In this document: one piece after another, positions 8,147 to 16,851 of the stretch | How positions within the stretch are numbered: the first letter of the stretch is position 1 | Layout of the letters: every line of letters begins with the position of its first letter | NCBI RefSeq assembly: GCF_022803015.1 | Contig: NZ_JAFKON010000001.1 | Span: 372,001 to 436,000 of the forward strand | Length of the DNA stretch: 64,000 nt | Direction of reading: 5' to 3' | Source: Arthrobacter humicola | GTDB lineage: Bacteria; Actinomycetota; Actinomycetes; Actinomycetales; Micrococcaceae | The notes under the pieces: generated by a model | Seen by the model: the letters and a program-made list of their open reading frames with translations, nothing else | Told to the model about the DNA's origin: nothing | Databases searched by the model: none | Translations under genes and position numbers: made by a program

Positions 8147-8174
8147 TTTATTCGAAGATATGTTCGAATAAATA
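8147..8174. promoter_or_regulatory. LexA (SOS) operator upstream of DUF6504-dnaE2
   Basis: The core TCGAAGATATGTTCGA (8152-8167) matches the Gram-positive LexA consensus TCGAAC-N4-GTTCGA at 11 of 12 defined bases. It sits in a longer inverted repeat whose outer arms are ATTTATTCGAA and TTCGAATAAAT. It lies between the divergent hypothetical gene (start 8070) and the DUF6504 gene (start 8301). Induction by DNA damage through LexA cleavage is the expected behaviour. Confidence 0.85.
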
Positions 8175-8177
8175 AAG

Positions 8178-8225
8178 GGCGTGAAACAGAAGGCGCTGAA
8201 ACAGAGGGCGCTGAAACAGAAGGCG
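8178..8225 (+). repeat. Three tandem 15-base units directly after the LexA box
   Basis: The unit GGCGCTGAAACAGAA repeats three times (the first copy lacks one base). Read from a GTG at 8181 it encodes a 21-residue basic, glutamine-rich peptide with the pattern KQ-K/R-AL, ending at a TAG at 8244-8246. The same frame then runs open into the DUF6504 start. It could be a short leader peptide, a transcript leader element or a deletion scar. Confidence 0.6.
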
Positions 8226-8300
8226 TCGGAAGCGGAATGGACGTAGGAAGTCGAAGCGGGGACTGGGCCGGCTCCAGCCCGGACTGGGTCGGGAGGCAAC

Positions 8301-8636
8301 GTGGGTATTTTCAGCGAGTCCGTGGATGTCATCTGCACGCCCTCCGGCCAGCCCCTGCGCCTCGACTGGGCCGGCCGGCGCTACACGGTCTGCGCTGACC
8401 CCGTCCGCTGGTACGAACGCCGCCAGTGGTGGGCCGAGGAACGCCGGGCGCCACTCGGAAGCGGGCCGGGCCTGGTGGATCATGAGATCTGGCGGGTACA
8501 GGTGCGTGCGGCCGGGGATCACGCCGCGGATTCCACCCTCACCCTTGACCTGACCCGGCATGTCGGCAGCGGCCGGTGGCGGCTCCTGAAGATCCACGAC
8601 GCCCTCCAGCCCCTCCGGAAGCCCGAATCAGCATGA
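8301..8636 (+). CDS. DUF6504 family protein, dnaE2 partner gene
   Basis: A 111-residue protein of the DUF6504 group, small proteins usually encoded just before dnaE2 in actinobacterial mutagenesis cassettes. It contains a compact beta-rich core (PSGQPLRLDWAGRRYTV, then WWAEERR and HEIWRVQ). The function is not established; association with the DnaE2 translesion machinery is inferred from constant linkage. The start is GTG at 8301, with GGGAGG four bases upstream. Its stop overlaps the dnaE2 ATG (ATGA), implying translational coupling. Transcription probably begins at the LexA-controlled promoter upstream. Confidence 0.85.
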   Translation: MGIFSESVDVICTPSGQPLRLDWAGRRYTVCADPVRWYERRQWWAEERRAPLGSGPGLVDHEIWRVQVRAAGDHAADSTLTLDLTRHVGSGRWRLLKIHDALQPLRKPESA

Positions 8637-11600
8637 GCTTTACCCACCTGCACGTCTCCACCGCGTTCAGCGCCCACTATGGCGTCTCCTGGCCGGATGA
8701 ACTTGCCGCCGCGGCCGCCGCTGACGGCGCCACCGCGCTGGCCTGCACGGACCGAGACGGCCTGTATGGAACCGTCAAGCACCTGAAGGCGTGCATGGCA
8801 GCCGGGCTGGATGCAATCGTCGGGGTGGACCTTGCGGTCTTTGACGACGACGGCGACCACCGCACCCAGCTCGGGGGACGCGTCGTCGTGCTGGCGCACG
8901 GACACAACAACGGTGCCGGCTACCGGGCGCTGTGCCGGCTGATCTCCGACGCCCACGCCCGCACCACGGGCAAGGCGCAGGGAATAGTGCCGGTGGCCGT
9001 CACCCGGGCGGAACTGGCTTCCCGCACCCTGCACCCGGACACCCTGAAGCCGGTCCTGACAGTGCTGATCGGCCCGGACTCCGACGTCGGCCGGGCCATG
9101 GGCGGCCGGCGCTACCTGCGGCCCCGCACCCTGTTCAAACGCTGGCTGGACGCCATGCCCCCCGGAACGCTGGCGGCAGAGGTTGTGTCCCAGCTCAGCC
9201 CGCCCGGGGAACCGCTGAGCACCGCCCACGCGGTGCGCATGCTCAAACTCGCCGCAGAACACGGGGTGCCCGCCGTGCTGAGCAACGCCGTGAGGTACGT
9301 GGCTGAGGACGGCGCGGCCACCGCCGATGTGCTGGACTCGGCCCGGACGCTGAAATCCCTCCCCGAGCTCTCCGCCGCCCCGCTGCTGCAGCCCAACGGG
9401 CAGGGCTGGCTCAAATCGGCGGCCCGGATGCTGCAGCTGGGCAAGGAGATCATCCACGCCGCCGGCTACGGCACAGCGGACCTCAAGCGGCTCCTGGCCC
9501 AGACCGAGGCGCTCGCGGACCGCTGCCGCATTGATCCGGAAGCTGATATGGGCTGGAAACAGCCCGTGGTCCCGGAGGCATCCGTGATCGGGATCGACGG
9601 CGACGCGCTCGCCGAACTGACCCTGCGGTGTGAGGCCGGCATCGGCCGCCGCTTCCCGGGCATTTCCGGGCAGCGGGAACAGCAGCTGCGGACCAGGCTA
9701 GAGCACGAGCTCCGGATCATCGACTCGCTGGGCTTCGCCTCGTACTTCCTGACCGTCGCAGAGGTCTCCCGGATGATCCTGGCCCTGGGCGTCCGGGCGG
9801 CCGCGCGCGGTTCGGGCGCCTCCAGCCTGGTGAACTACCTGATCGACATCAGCCAGGTGAACCCGCTCCAGCACGACCTCATCTTTGAACGCTTCCTCTC
9901 CCGCGACCGTGCCACCCTGCCGGACATCGACATCGACGTCGAAAGCGCCGAACGGCACAACGTTTACCGGAAGATCTTTGAGCGCTTCGGCGCCGAACGC
10001 GTCACGCTGATGAGCATGCAGAACGGTTACCGCGCTCGCGGTGCCGTGCGCGACGCCGGCCTGGCCCTGGGCATGGACGACGGCGAGGTCGGGGAAATCG
10101 CCAAGCAGCTGTGGCGGTTCTCGGCCCGGCACTTCCGCGAAGCCCTCGTGGAGAAACCCGAGCTGAAGGAATTCGCGGACCGGGTGGAGCAGCGCGGCTT
10201 CTCCGAGAACCAGCAGCTGGACCTGCTGGTGGACCTCACGGAGCGGCTGGACCGGCTGCCCCGCCATATCTCCATGCACCCCTGCGGCGTCATCCTCGGC
10301 GACGCCACCCTGCTGGACCGCACTCCCGTTCAGCCCAGCGGCCTGGGCCTGCCCATGAGCCAGTTCGACAAGCACGACATGGACCCCATGGGCATGCTGA
10401 AACTCGACGTCCTTGGCGTCCGGATGCAGAGCGCTATGGCCTTCGCCGTCCGGGAAGTGATCCGTCTGCATCCCTCCAAGGCCGAGGTGGTGGCCGCCGG
10501 CGCGCATCCGGCCGGCCCGGACGGGACGGGCCCGGATTACATCTCAGGGGACGGGCACATCGACCTCAACGCGGTCCCGCTCGATGACGAGCCCACCTAT
10601 GAGCTGATCAGGAGCACCCACACCCTGGGCTGCTTCCAGATCGAATCCCCGGGCCAGCGCGAACTGATAGGCAAGTTGGCCCCCCGGGAATTCAACGATC
10701 TCATCATTGATATCTCGCTGTTCCGCCCGGGTCCGATGAAATCCGACATGGTCCGGCCCTTCCTGGAGCACCGGCACGGCTTCGCCCCCGAGGTCTACCC
10801 GCATCCCGACCTCAAGCCTGTCCTGAAAGAGACCCACGGGGTCACGGTCTTCCACGAACAAATCCTCAAGACCTTCGACGTCATGACCGGGTGCGGGCTG
10901 GCGCGGGCCGACGAATTCCGCCGTGCCCTCGGCAATGACGTGCTTGAAGCCAGGGTGGAGGAGTTCTTCCGGAAGGAGGCGCGTGCCCGGAACTACAGTC
11001 CCGAGGTGGTGGACAAGGTCTGGGGCACGCTCAAGGCCTTTGGCAGCTTCGGGTTCTGCAAGGCCCACGGAGCCGCCTTCGCCGTGCCCACCTACCAGTC
11101 TGCCTGGCTGAAGGCACACCACCCGGAGGCGTTCCTCGCCGGGCTCTGGGAACACGACCCCGGAATGTACCCCAAACGCCTGCTCGTGGCCGAGGCCCGC
11201 CGGCTGGGGATCCCCATCCTTCCCCTCGACATCAACCGGAGCCAGGCCGAGTACCGGGTGGAGCGGGTGGAATCCGGGCCGGACCGGGGCAGGCTGGGCA
11301 TCCGGCTGAGCCTGAACGGCATCTTCGGGCTCTCCGGCGCCGAGCTGAAACGGATTGTGGCCGGCCAGCCCTACGACTCCCTGGCGGACCTGCGGGCCAG
11401 GTCGCGGCTCAGCCGGCCCAGCATCCAGCGCCTGGCCCAGCTGGGCGCCTTCGATTCGCTGCACCGGGCGTCCGGGGGAGACGCCAACCGGGCGGACCTG
11501 GTCCAGCACCTGCAGAAACTCCAGGCCCGCCCCCTCAGGAAGGGCGTGGAAGTCATTGAGGGCCAGCTGGCGTTGCCGCTGGGGGACGTGGAGCTGACGA

Positions 11601-12133
11601 ACCTCAAGGCGGCACTGCCCGCACCCAGCATGGTGGATAACGTCCGGGCGGAACTGGACCTGATGGCCGTGGACGTCAGCGAGCACCTCATGACCAGCCA
11701 CCGCCCGCTGCTGGACCGGCTGGGCGTCACCACCGCGGACAAGCTGCTGGGACTGCGCAACGGCACGGAAGTGCTGGTTGCCGGGGTCCGGGTGGCCACC
11801 CAGACCCCGCCCATGAGGGGCGGCCGGCGGGTGGTGTTCATCAGCGTCGACGACGGCACGGGCTGCGTGGATTCGGTGTTCTTCCACGAGGCGCAGGAGC
11901 AGTCCGGACCCTTGCTGTTCGGCACCCGCCTGCTCCTGATCCGCGGCACCACCCGCCGGACCGGGCCGCGGGGGATCAGCATCAGCGCCTCCATGGCCTG
12001 GGACCTCAGCCGCCCGGAGACCCTCCCGTTCCCGGCATCGGCTCCCGGCGCCGCCGGCCGGCAGGAGCCTTACCTGTCCGGCCCCCTGGACGGGATCAGC
12101 AGGAACCTCGCCATCACCGGGCTGGGCGGCTGA
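8633..12133 (+). CDS. dnaE2: Error-prone DNA polymerase III alpha subunit DnaE2
   Basis: A C-family polymerase of 1166 residues responsible for damage-induced mutagenesis. An N-terminal PHP domain (FTHLHVSTAFSAHYG) is followed by the palm domain with the catalytic aspartates in LPDIDIDVESAER near residue 430. The finger region includes the FRPGPMKSDM and GCGLARADEFRRALG motifs, then helix-hairpin-helix and OB-fold regions. Length (about 1,080-1,170 in the family) and placement after DUF6504 mark DnaE2 rather than replicative DnaE1. The ATG at 8633 overlaps the preceding stop. In mycobacteria DnaE2 needs ImuA' and ImuB, and neither is encoded beside it here. Confidence 0.95.
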   Translation: MSFTHLHVSTAFSAHYGVSWPDELAAAAAADGATALACTDRDGLYGTVKHLKACMAAGLDAIVGVDLAVFDDDGDHRTQLGGRVVVLAHGHNNGAGYRALCRLISDAHARTTGKAQGIVPVAVTRAELASRTLHPDTLKPVLTVLIGPDSDVGRAMGGRRYLRPRTLFKRWLDAMPPGTLAAEVVSQLSPPGEPLSTAHAVRMLKLAAEHGVPAVLSNAVRYVAEDGAATADVLDSARTLKSLPELSAAPLLQPNGQGWLKSAARMLQLGKEIIHAAGYGTADLKRLLAQTEALADRCRIDPEADMGWKQPVVPEASVIGIDGDALAELTLRCEAGIGRRFPGISGQREQQLRTRLEHELRIIDSLGFASYFLTVAEVSRMILALGVRAAARGSGASSLVNYLIDISQVNPLQHDLIFERFLSRDRATLPDIDIDVESAERHNVYRKIFERFGAERVTLMSMQNGYRARGAVRDAGLALGMDDGEVGEIAKQLWRFSARHFREALVEKPELKEFADRVEQRGFSENQQLDLLVDLTERLDRLPRHISMHPCGVILGDATLLDRTPVQPSGLGLPMSQFDKHDMDPMGMLKLDVLGVRMQSAMAFAVREVIRLHPSKAEVVAAGAHPAGPDGTGPDYISGDGHIDLNAVPLDDEPTYELIRSTHTLGCFQIESPGQRELIGKLAPREFNDLIIDISLFRPGPMKSDMVRPFLEHRHGFAPEVYPHPDLKPVLKETHGVTVFHEQILKTFDVMTGCGLARADEFRRALGNDVLEARVEEFFRKEARARNYSPEVVDKVWGTLKAFGSFGFCKAHGAAFAVPTYQSAWLKAHHPEAFLAGLWEHDPGMYPKRLLVAEARRLGIPILPLDINRSQAEYRVERVESGPDRGRLGIRLSLNGIFGLSGAELKRIVAGQPYDSLADLRARSRLSRPSIQRLAQLGAFDSLHRASGGDANRADLVQHLQKLQARPLRKGVEVIEGQLALPLGDVELTNLKAALPAPSMVDNVRAELDLMAVDVSEHLMTSHRPLLDRLGVTTADKLLGLRNGTEVLVAGVRVATQTPPMRGGRRVVFISVDDGTGCVDSVFFHEAQEQSGPLLFGTRLLLIRGTTRRTGPRGISISASMAWDLSRPETLPFPASAPGAAGRQEPYLSGPLDGISRNLAITGLGG

Positions 12134-12262
12134 CCGGCCGGCGGTGCGGCTCGCTCGTGGCGCGTTGGTTGGCCTCTGGAGAAACCGATAGCATGGACGA
12201 GGCTGGCTGTGGTCCCCGTACGCCACAAGCTACGAAGCCTTAACTTTGAATAGGAGACACCC

Positions 12263-14272
12263 GTGTCAGATGCCCAGCAGATCACCCTTCTCGTCGACGG
12301 CGAAGAGACCAAGGTGACTACCGGGACCACCGGCGCGGAACTCTTCTTTGAGCGCCGCGACGTCGTTGTGGCCCGCGTTAACGGCGAGTTGAAGGACCTG
12401 GACCAGCCCCTTCCCGAGGACGCCAATGTCGAGGCCGTCACCATTGATTCCCCGGACGGGCTCAACGTCCTGCGCCACTCCACGGCCCACGTCATGGCCC
12501 AGGCCGTGCAGCAGCTGCGCCCCGACGCCAAGCTCGGCATCGGCCCCTACATCACGGACGGCTTCTACTTCGACTTCGACGTCGCGGAACCGTTCACCCC
12601 GGAAGACCTCCGCCAGCTCGAAAAGATGATGCAGAAGATCATCAACCAGAACCAGAAGTTCGTTCGCCGCGTGGTGTCCGAGGACGAGGCCCGCGAAGCG
12701 ATGAAGGACGAGCCCTACAAGCTCGAACTGCTGGGCAGGAAGAATGACGCCGCCGAGGCCGGCGAGGGCGTCAACGTCGAGGTCGGCGCCGGCGACATCA
12801 CCATTTACGACAACGTGGACCGCAAGAGCGGCGACAGCATCTGGTGCGATCTGTGCCGCGGCCCGCACCTGCCGAACACCAAGCTGATCTCCAACGCCTT
12901 TGCCCTGACCCGTTCCTCGGCCGCCTACTGGCTGGGCAACCAGAACAACCAGCAGCTGCAGCGCATCTACGGCACCGCCTGGCCCACCAAGGACGCGCTC
13001 AAGGCCTACCAGGAGCGCATTGCCGAGGCCGAGCGCCGCGACCACCGCAAGCTCGGCGCGGAACTGGACCTGTTCTCCTTCCCGGACGAGCTCGGCTCCG
13101 GTCTGCCGGTCTTCCACCCCAAGGGCGGCATTATCCGCAAGGCCATGGAGGACTACTCCCGCCAGCGCCACGTCGATGCCGGCTACGACTTCGTCTACAC
13201 CCCGCACATCACCAAGGGCCATCTCTACGAGGTCTCCGGCCACCTGGACTGGTACCGCGAGGGCATGTTCCCGGCGATGCACATCGACGCGGAACTGAAC
13301 GAGGACGGCACCGTGCGCAAGCCCGGCCAGGACTACTACCTCAAGCCGATGAACTGCCCCATGCACAACTTGATCTTCCGGTCCCGCGGCCGCTCCTACC
13401 GCGAACTGCCGCTGCGGCTCTTCGAGTTCGGCTCGGTCTACCGCTACGAGAAGTCCGGCGTGGTGCACGGCCTGACCCGCGTCCGGGGCATGACCCAGGA
13501 CGACGCCCACATCTACTGCACCCGCGAGCAGATGAAGGATGAGCTCACCAGCACGCTGAACTTCGTCCTGGGCCTGCTCAAGGACTACGGCCTGGACGAC
13601 TTCTACCTCGAGCTTTCCACCAAGAACGAGGACAAGTTTGTCGGCGACGACGCCACATGGGACGAAGCCACCCGCACCCTCGCCGAGGTGGCCGAAGCCT
13701 CCGGGCTCGAGCTCATCCCGGATCCGGGCGGAGCCGCATTCTACGGCCCCAAGATTTCCGTCCAGGCCAAGGATGCGCTCGGCCGGACCTGGCAGATGTC
13801 CACCATCCAGCTGGACTTCAACCTGCCCGAGAGGTTCGAACTCGAGTTCCAGGCCGCCGACGGCACCCGGCAGCGGCCCGTGATGATCCACCGCGCCCTG
13901 TTCGGCTCGGTGGAGCGCTTCATGGGCGTGCTCACCGAGCACTACGCCGGTGCCTTCCCCGCCTGGCTGGCACCGGTCCAGGTGGTGGGCATCCCGGTGG
14001 CGGAGGCATTCAACGACTACATGTTCGACGTCGTGGACCAGCTCAAGGCGGCCGGTATCCGCGCCGAGGTGGACATCTCCTCGGACCGTTTCCCGAAGAA
14101 GATCCGCACGGCCAGCAAGGACAAGATCCCGTTCGTGCTGATCGCCGGCGGGGACGACGCCGAGGCCGGTGCCGTGTCCTTCCGCTTCCGCGACGGCAGC
14201 CAGGACAACGGCGTGCCCGTGTCCGAGGCCGTGCAGCGGATCGTCGACGCTGTCCGAAACCGGACCAGCTAG
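12263..14272 (+). CDS. thrS: Threonine--tRNA ligase
   Basis: A class II synthetase of 669 residues charging tRNA-Thr. Domains in order are the TGS domain (about 1-65), the second additional (editing) domain with [10 protein letters not shown] near residue 74 and CDLCRGPH near 196, the catalytic core with motif 2 ([22 protein letters not shown]) near 400, and the C-terminal anticodon-binding domain. The active-site zinc cysteine is in NCPMH near 370. The start is GTG at 12263 with TAGGAGA upstream. No T-box was found in the 129-base leader. It heads a conserved run with HIT and pgsA downstream. Confidence 0.97.
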   Translation: MSDAQQITLLVDGEETKVTTGTTGAELFFERRDVVVARVNGELKDLDQPLPEDANVEAVTIDSPDGLNVLRHSTAHVMAQAVQQLRPDAKLGIGPYITDGFYFDFDVAEPFTPEDLRQLEKMMQKIINQNQKFVRRVVSEDEAREAMKDEPYKLELLGRKNDAAEAGEGVNVEVGAGDITIYDNVDRKSGDSIWCDLCRGPHLPNTKLISNAFALTRSSAAYWLGNQNNQQLQRIYGTAWPTKDALKAYQERIAEAERRDHRKLGAELDLFSFPDELGSGLPVFHPKGGIIRKAMEDYSRQRHVDAGYDFVYTPHITKGHLYEVSGHLDWYREGMFPAMHIDAELNEDGTVRKPGQDYYLKPMNCPMHNLIFRSRGRSYRELPLRLFEFGSVYRYEKSGVVHGLTRVRGMTQDDAHIYCTREQMKDELTSTLNFVLGLLKDYGLDDFYLELSTKNEDKFVGDDATWDEATRTLAEVAEASGLELIPDPGGAAFYGPKISVQAKDALGRTWQMSTIQLDFNLPERFELEFQAADGTRQRPVMIHRALFGSVERFMGVLTEHYAGAFPAWLAPVQVVGIPVAEAFNDYMFDVVDQLKAAGIRAEVDISSDRFPKKIRTASKDKIPFVLIAGGDDAEAGAVSFRFRDGSQDNGVPVSEAVQRIVDAVRNRTS

Positions 14273-14291
14273 GAAGACGGAAGGGCAGCGC

Positions 14292-14912
14292 GTGCAGGAA
14301 ACCACAGGGGCCGGGCCGGAGTATCCGGGCGACCACGCCGTGACGGACGACTTCAGCCTGGCCGGGGTCCCGGACGCTTTCCAGCGCCTGTGGACCCCGC
14401 ACCGGATGGCGTACATCAAGGGCGGCCAGCACCAGTTCAAGAACCCGGACGACTGCCCGTTCTGCGCCGCGCCCGAGCGGGGCGATGAGGACTCCCTGAT
14501 CGTCTACCGGGGAAGGACGAGCTACGTTGTGCTGAACCTCTTTCCGTACAACCCGGGCCACCTGCTGGTCTGCCCATACCGGCACATCCCGGACTACACG
14601 GACCTCACAGTCGAGGAAACGGCGGAATTTGCCGAACTGACCCAGACGGCCATGCGGGTGCTGCGCAAAGTCGCCAACCCTTCCGGTTTCAACCTGGGCA
14701 TGAACCAGGGCGTCACCGGCGGGGCGGGCATCGCCGGCCACCTGCACCAGCACGTGGTGCCGCGCTGGGGCGGTGACGGAAATTTCTTCCCCATCATTGC
14801 CCAGACCAAGGCGGTCACGCAGACCCTCGGTGAGGTCCGTCAGCAGGTCGCCGACGCATGGCCGCAGGAAATGCCCGCGCCGCAGCACACAGCCGGGGAG
14901 AAGGATGCTTAA
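14292..14912 (+). CDS. HIT-family nucleotide hydrolase/phosphorylase (AP4A phosphorylase-like)
   Basis: A 206-residue histidine-triad protein that acts on nucleotide phosphoanhydrides. The catalytic triad GHLHQHVVPRW is near residue 155, preceded by the NLFPYNPGHLLVCPYRH core. An N-terminal zinc pair CPFC is seen near residue 57. This layout resembles the actinobacterial diadenosine tetraphosphate phosphorylase found at the same place after thrS in mycobacteria, but the substrate is inferred. I chose GTG at 14292 (VQETTGAGP); a GTG at 14340 is an alternative. It lies 19 bases after thrS and overlaps pgsA by 8 bases. Confidence 0.9.
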   Translation: MQETTGAGPEYPGDHAVTDDFSLAGVPDAFQRLWTPHRMAYIKGGQHQFKNPDDCPFCAAPERGDEDSLIVYRGRTSYVVLNLFPYNPGHLLVCPYRHIPDYTDLTVEETAEFAELTQTAMRVLRKVANPSGFNLGMNQGVTGGAGIAGHLHQHVVPRWGGDGNFFPIIAQTKAVTQTLGEVRQQVADAWPQEMPAPQHTAGEKDA

Positions 14913-15543
14913 CAGGCACGCCCGGGGCTTCTTCACCGCCCTGTTTTCCCCGGTTGCCCGCTGGCTGCTGAGGATCGGGGTCTCTCCCGACGCAGTGACC
15001 GTGGTCGGCACGCTCGGCGTCGTGATCGGCGCTCTCGTGTTCTACCCGCTCGGGCAGCTCTTCTGGGGGACCGTGTTCATCACGGCGTTCATTTTCTCCG
15101 ACGTCATTGACGGCATCATGGCCCGGATGCAGCAGCGCGGCGGCCGGTGGGGCAATTTCCTGGACTCCACCCTTGACCGCGTGGCCGACGGCGCCCTGTT
15201 CGCCGGCGTCGCCGTCTGGTTCTTCACAGGCGGCGCCAACCCGGCCATCGCCGTCGCCGCCATTCTCTGCCTGGTGCTCGGCATGGTGGTCTCCTATGCG
15301 CGGGCCAAGGCCGAGGCCCTGGGCTTCCACGCCAACGTGGGCATCGCCGAGCGCGCCGAGCGCCTCGTGTCCGTGCTGGTGGTCACGGGGCTCACCGGAC
15401 TGGGCCTGACCCCGGTGGTGCTCTTCGTGACGCTGTGCCTGCTCGCGACAGCGAGCCTGGTGACGGTGATCCAGCGCATCGTGACAGTGCACCGCCAGTC
15501 GCTGGCGGAACCCGAAGGTACCGCCACGGAACGTCCCGCCTGA
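14905..15543 (+). CDS. pgsA: Phosphatidylinositol phosphate synthase (CDP-alcohol phosphatidyltransferase)
   Basis: A 212-residue membrane enzyme joining CDP-diacylglycerol to inositol-phosphate, the first step to phosphatidylinositol and its mannosides. The signature D-x2-DG-x2-AR-x8-G-x3-D-x3-D is complete (DVIDGIMAR near residue 68, then GNFLDSTLDRVAD). About six hydrophobic helices span the protein. The start is ATG at 14905 with GGAGAAGG upstream, overlapping the HIT gene. In mycobacteria the acyltransferase and pimA follow here; in this window the next gene is pdxS instead. Confidence 0.92.
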   Translation: MLNRHARGFFTALFSPVARWLLRIGVSPDAVTVVGTLGVVIGALVFYPLGQLFWGTVFITAFIFSDVIDGIMARMQQRGGRWGNFLDSTLDRVADGALFAGVAVWFFTGGANPAIAVAAILCLVLGMVVSYARAKAEALGFHANVGIAERAERLVSVLVVTGLTGLGLTPVVLFVTLCLLATASLVTVIQRIVTVHRQSLAEPEGTATERPA

Positions 15544-15751
15544 CGGCGCCACACGGCACCCCGGCGGCCGCGCCGAATCCCAGTCCCCGCGCGAGATTCG
15601 ACTGCTGTAACCCGAATTCTGCCGCGCCCCGGCCGGGGGATAGTATTAGCTTTACCGGCCAATGGATCCGGTAATCCGGTGTGTGCGAGACACGGCTTGA
15701 ACGTGCCGTCCGTGCCCCGGCGAGGTCATCTATCTACCCATAGGGGTTTTT

Positions 15752-16678
15752 GTGTCTACACCTGATGTAAGCAGCGAAGCCGGCGCGTCCGCGAAGAACG
15801 TCACGGGCAGCAGCCGCGTCAAGCGCGGCATGGCTGAGATGCTCAAGGGCGGCGTCATCATGGACGTCGTCAACGCCGAGCAGGCCCGCATCGCCGAAGA
15901 CGCCGGTGCCGTGGCCGTGATGGCGCTGGAACGCGTTCCGGCCGATATCCGCGCCCAGGGCGGCGTGTCCCGCATGTCCGATCCCGACATGATCGACAAG
16001 ATCATTGCGGCCGTGTCGGTGCCCGTCATGGCCAAGGCCCGGATCGGGCACTTCGTCGAGGCGCAGGTGCTGCAGTCCCTCGGCGTGGACTACATCGACG
16101 AGTCCGAGGTCCTGACCCCGGCGGACTACACCAACCACATCGACAAGTGGAACTTCACCGTTCCGTTCGTCTGCGGTGCGACCAACCTGGGCGAGGCCCT
16201 GCGCCGGATCAACGAGGGCGCGGCGATGATCCGGTCCAAGGGCGAGGCCGGCACCGGGGACGTCTCCAACGCCACCACGCACATGCGCCAGATCCGCGCC
16301 GAGATCAAGAAGCTCGCCGGCATGGCCGAGGACGAGCTCTACGTCGCGGCCAAGGAGCTGCAGGCCCCGTACGAACTGGTCAAGGAAGTTGCCGCGACCG
16401 GCAAGCTCCCGGTGGTGCTGTTCACCGCCGGCGGCATCGCCACCCCGGCCGACGCCGCGATGATGATGCAGCTCGGCGCCGACGGCGTGTTTGTCGGCTC
16501 CGGCATCTTCAAGTCCGGCAACCCGGCCCAGCGTGCCGCCGCCGTCGTGAAGGCCACCACCTTCTACGACGACCCGGACGAGATCGCCAAGGCCTCCCGC
16601 GGCCTGGGCGAGGCCATGGTCGGCATCAACGTCGACGAAATCCCGCAGCCGCACCGCCTCGCCGAGCGCGGCTGGTAA
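15752..16678 (+). CDS. pdxS: Pyridoxal 5'-phosphate synthase, lyase subunit PdxS
   Basis: A 308-residue TIM-barrel subunit that assembles pyridoxal phosphate from ribose 5-phosphate, glyceraldehyde 3-phosphate and ammonia supplied by PdxT. Active-site lysines are in [10 protein letters not shown] (about K95) and [10 protein letters not shown] (about K163); the GTGDV phosphate loop is intact. The start is GTG at 15752 with AGGGG upstream. The 208-base leader contains a TACCGG/CCGGTA inverted repeat at 15653-15673 that could be an operator. Its partner pdxT is about 8 kb away at 24666, not adjacent as in many bacteria. Confidence 0.97.
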   Translation: MSTPDVSSEAGASAKNVTGSSRVKRGMAEMLKGGVIMDVVNAEQARIAEDAGAVAVMALERVPADIRAQGGVSRMSDPDMIDKIIAAVSVPVMAKARIGHFVEAQVLQSLGVDYIDESEVLTPADYTNHIDKWNFTVPFVCGATNLGEALRRINEGAAMIRSKGEAGTGDVSNATTHMRQIRAEIKKLAGMAEDELYVAAKELQAPYELVKEVAATGKLPVVLFTAGGIATPADAAMMMQLGADGVFVGSGIFKSGNPAQRAAAVVKATTFYDDPDEIAKASRGLGEAMVGINVDEIPQPHRLAERGW

Positions 16679-16793
16679 CGTTCGACTGCTTCTCCACAGG
16701 CTCGGCGCCAAGGCGCCTAGTCCATGGAGCCTCTGCAGTCTCTCTTATTAAGCCAAGAGAGTCGGGCGCAATTGTCGCCGAAGTATTAAGTAC

Positions 16794-16841
16794 GACGGCG
16801 GCCGGTCACCTCCTTAGGTGGCCGGCCGCCGTCGCTTTTTT
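16794..16841. terminator. Strong bidirectional terminator between pdxS and the M3 peptidase gene
   Basis: The 17-base arms pair perfectly apart from one G-T wobble around a 6-base loop (TCCTTA). A run of T residues follows at 16836-16841 on the plus strand. The convergent arrangement suggests it serves both genes. Confidence 0.88.
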
Positions 16842-16851
16842 GTGTGAAGAA

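Noticed and set aside
10544..12226. 560-codon minus-strand frame
   Set aside because: Antisense to dnaE2; composition typical of a GC-driven shadow frame.
12134..12262. T-box or attenuator before thrS
   Set aside because: No T-box sequence or specifier arrangement is seen; only short imperfect pairings around GTGG/CCAC. The leaders of hisS, aspS and alaS also lack the T-box core.
12266..14440. 724-codon open frame on the minus strand
   Set aside because: It lies wholly antisense to thrS, whose frame carries all synthetase motifs. High GC leaves antisense frames open; the predicted protein is low-complexity Val/Leu/Gly/His.
16679..16793. Possible tRNA in the pdxS-M3 peptidase gap
   Set aside because: No T-loop GTTCGA-type sequence with matching acceptor and anticodon stems; only the terminator is recognisable.
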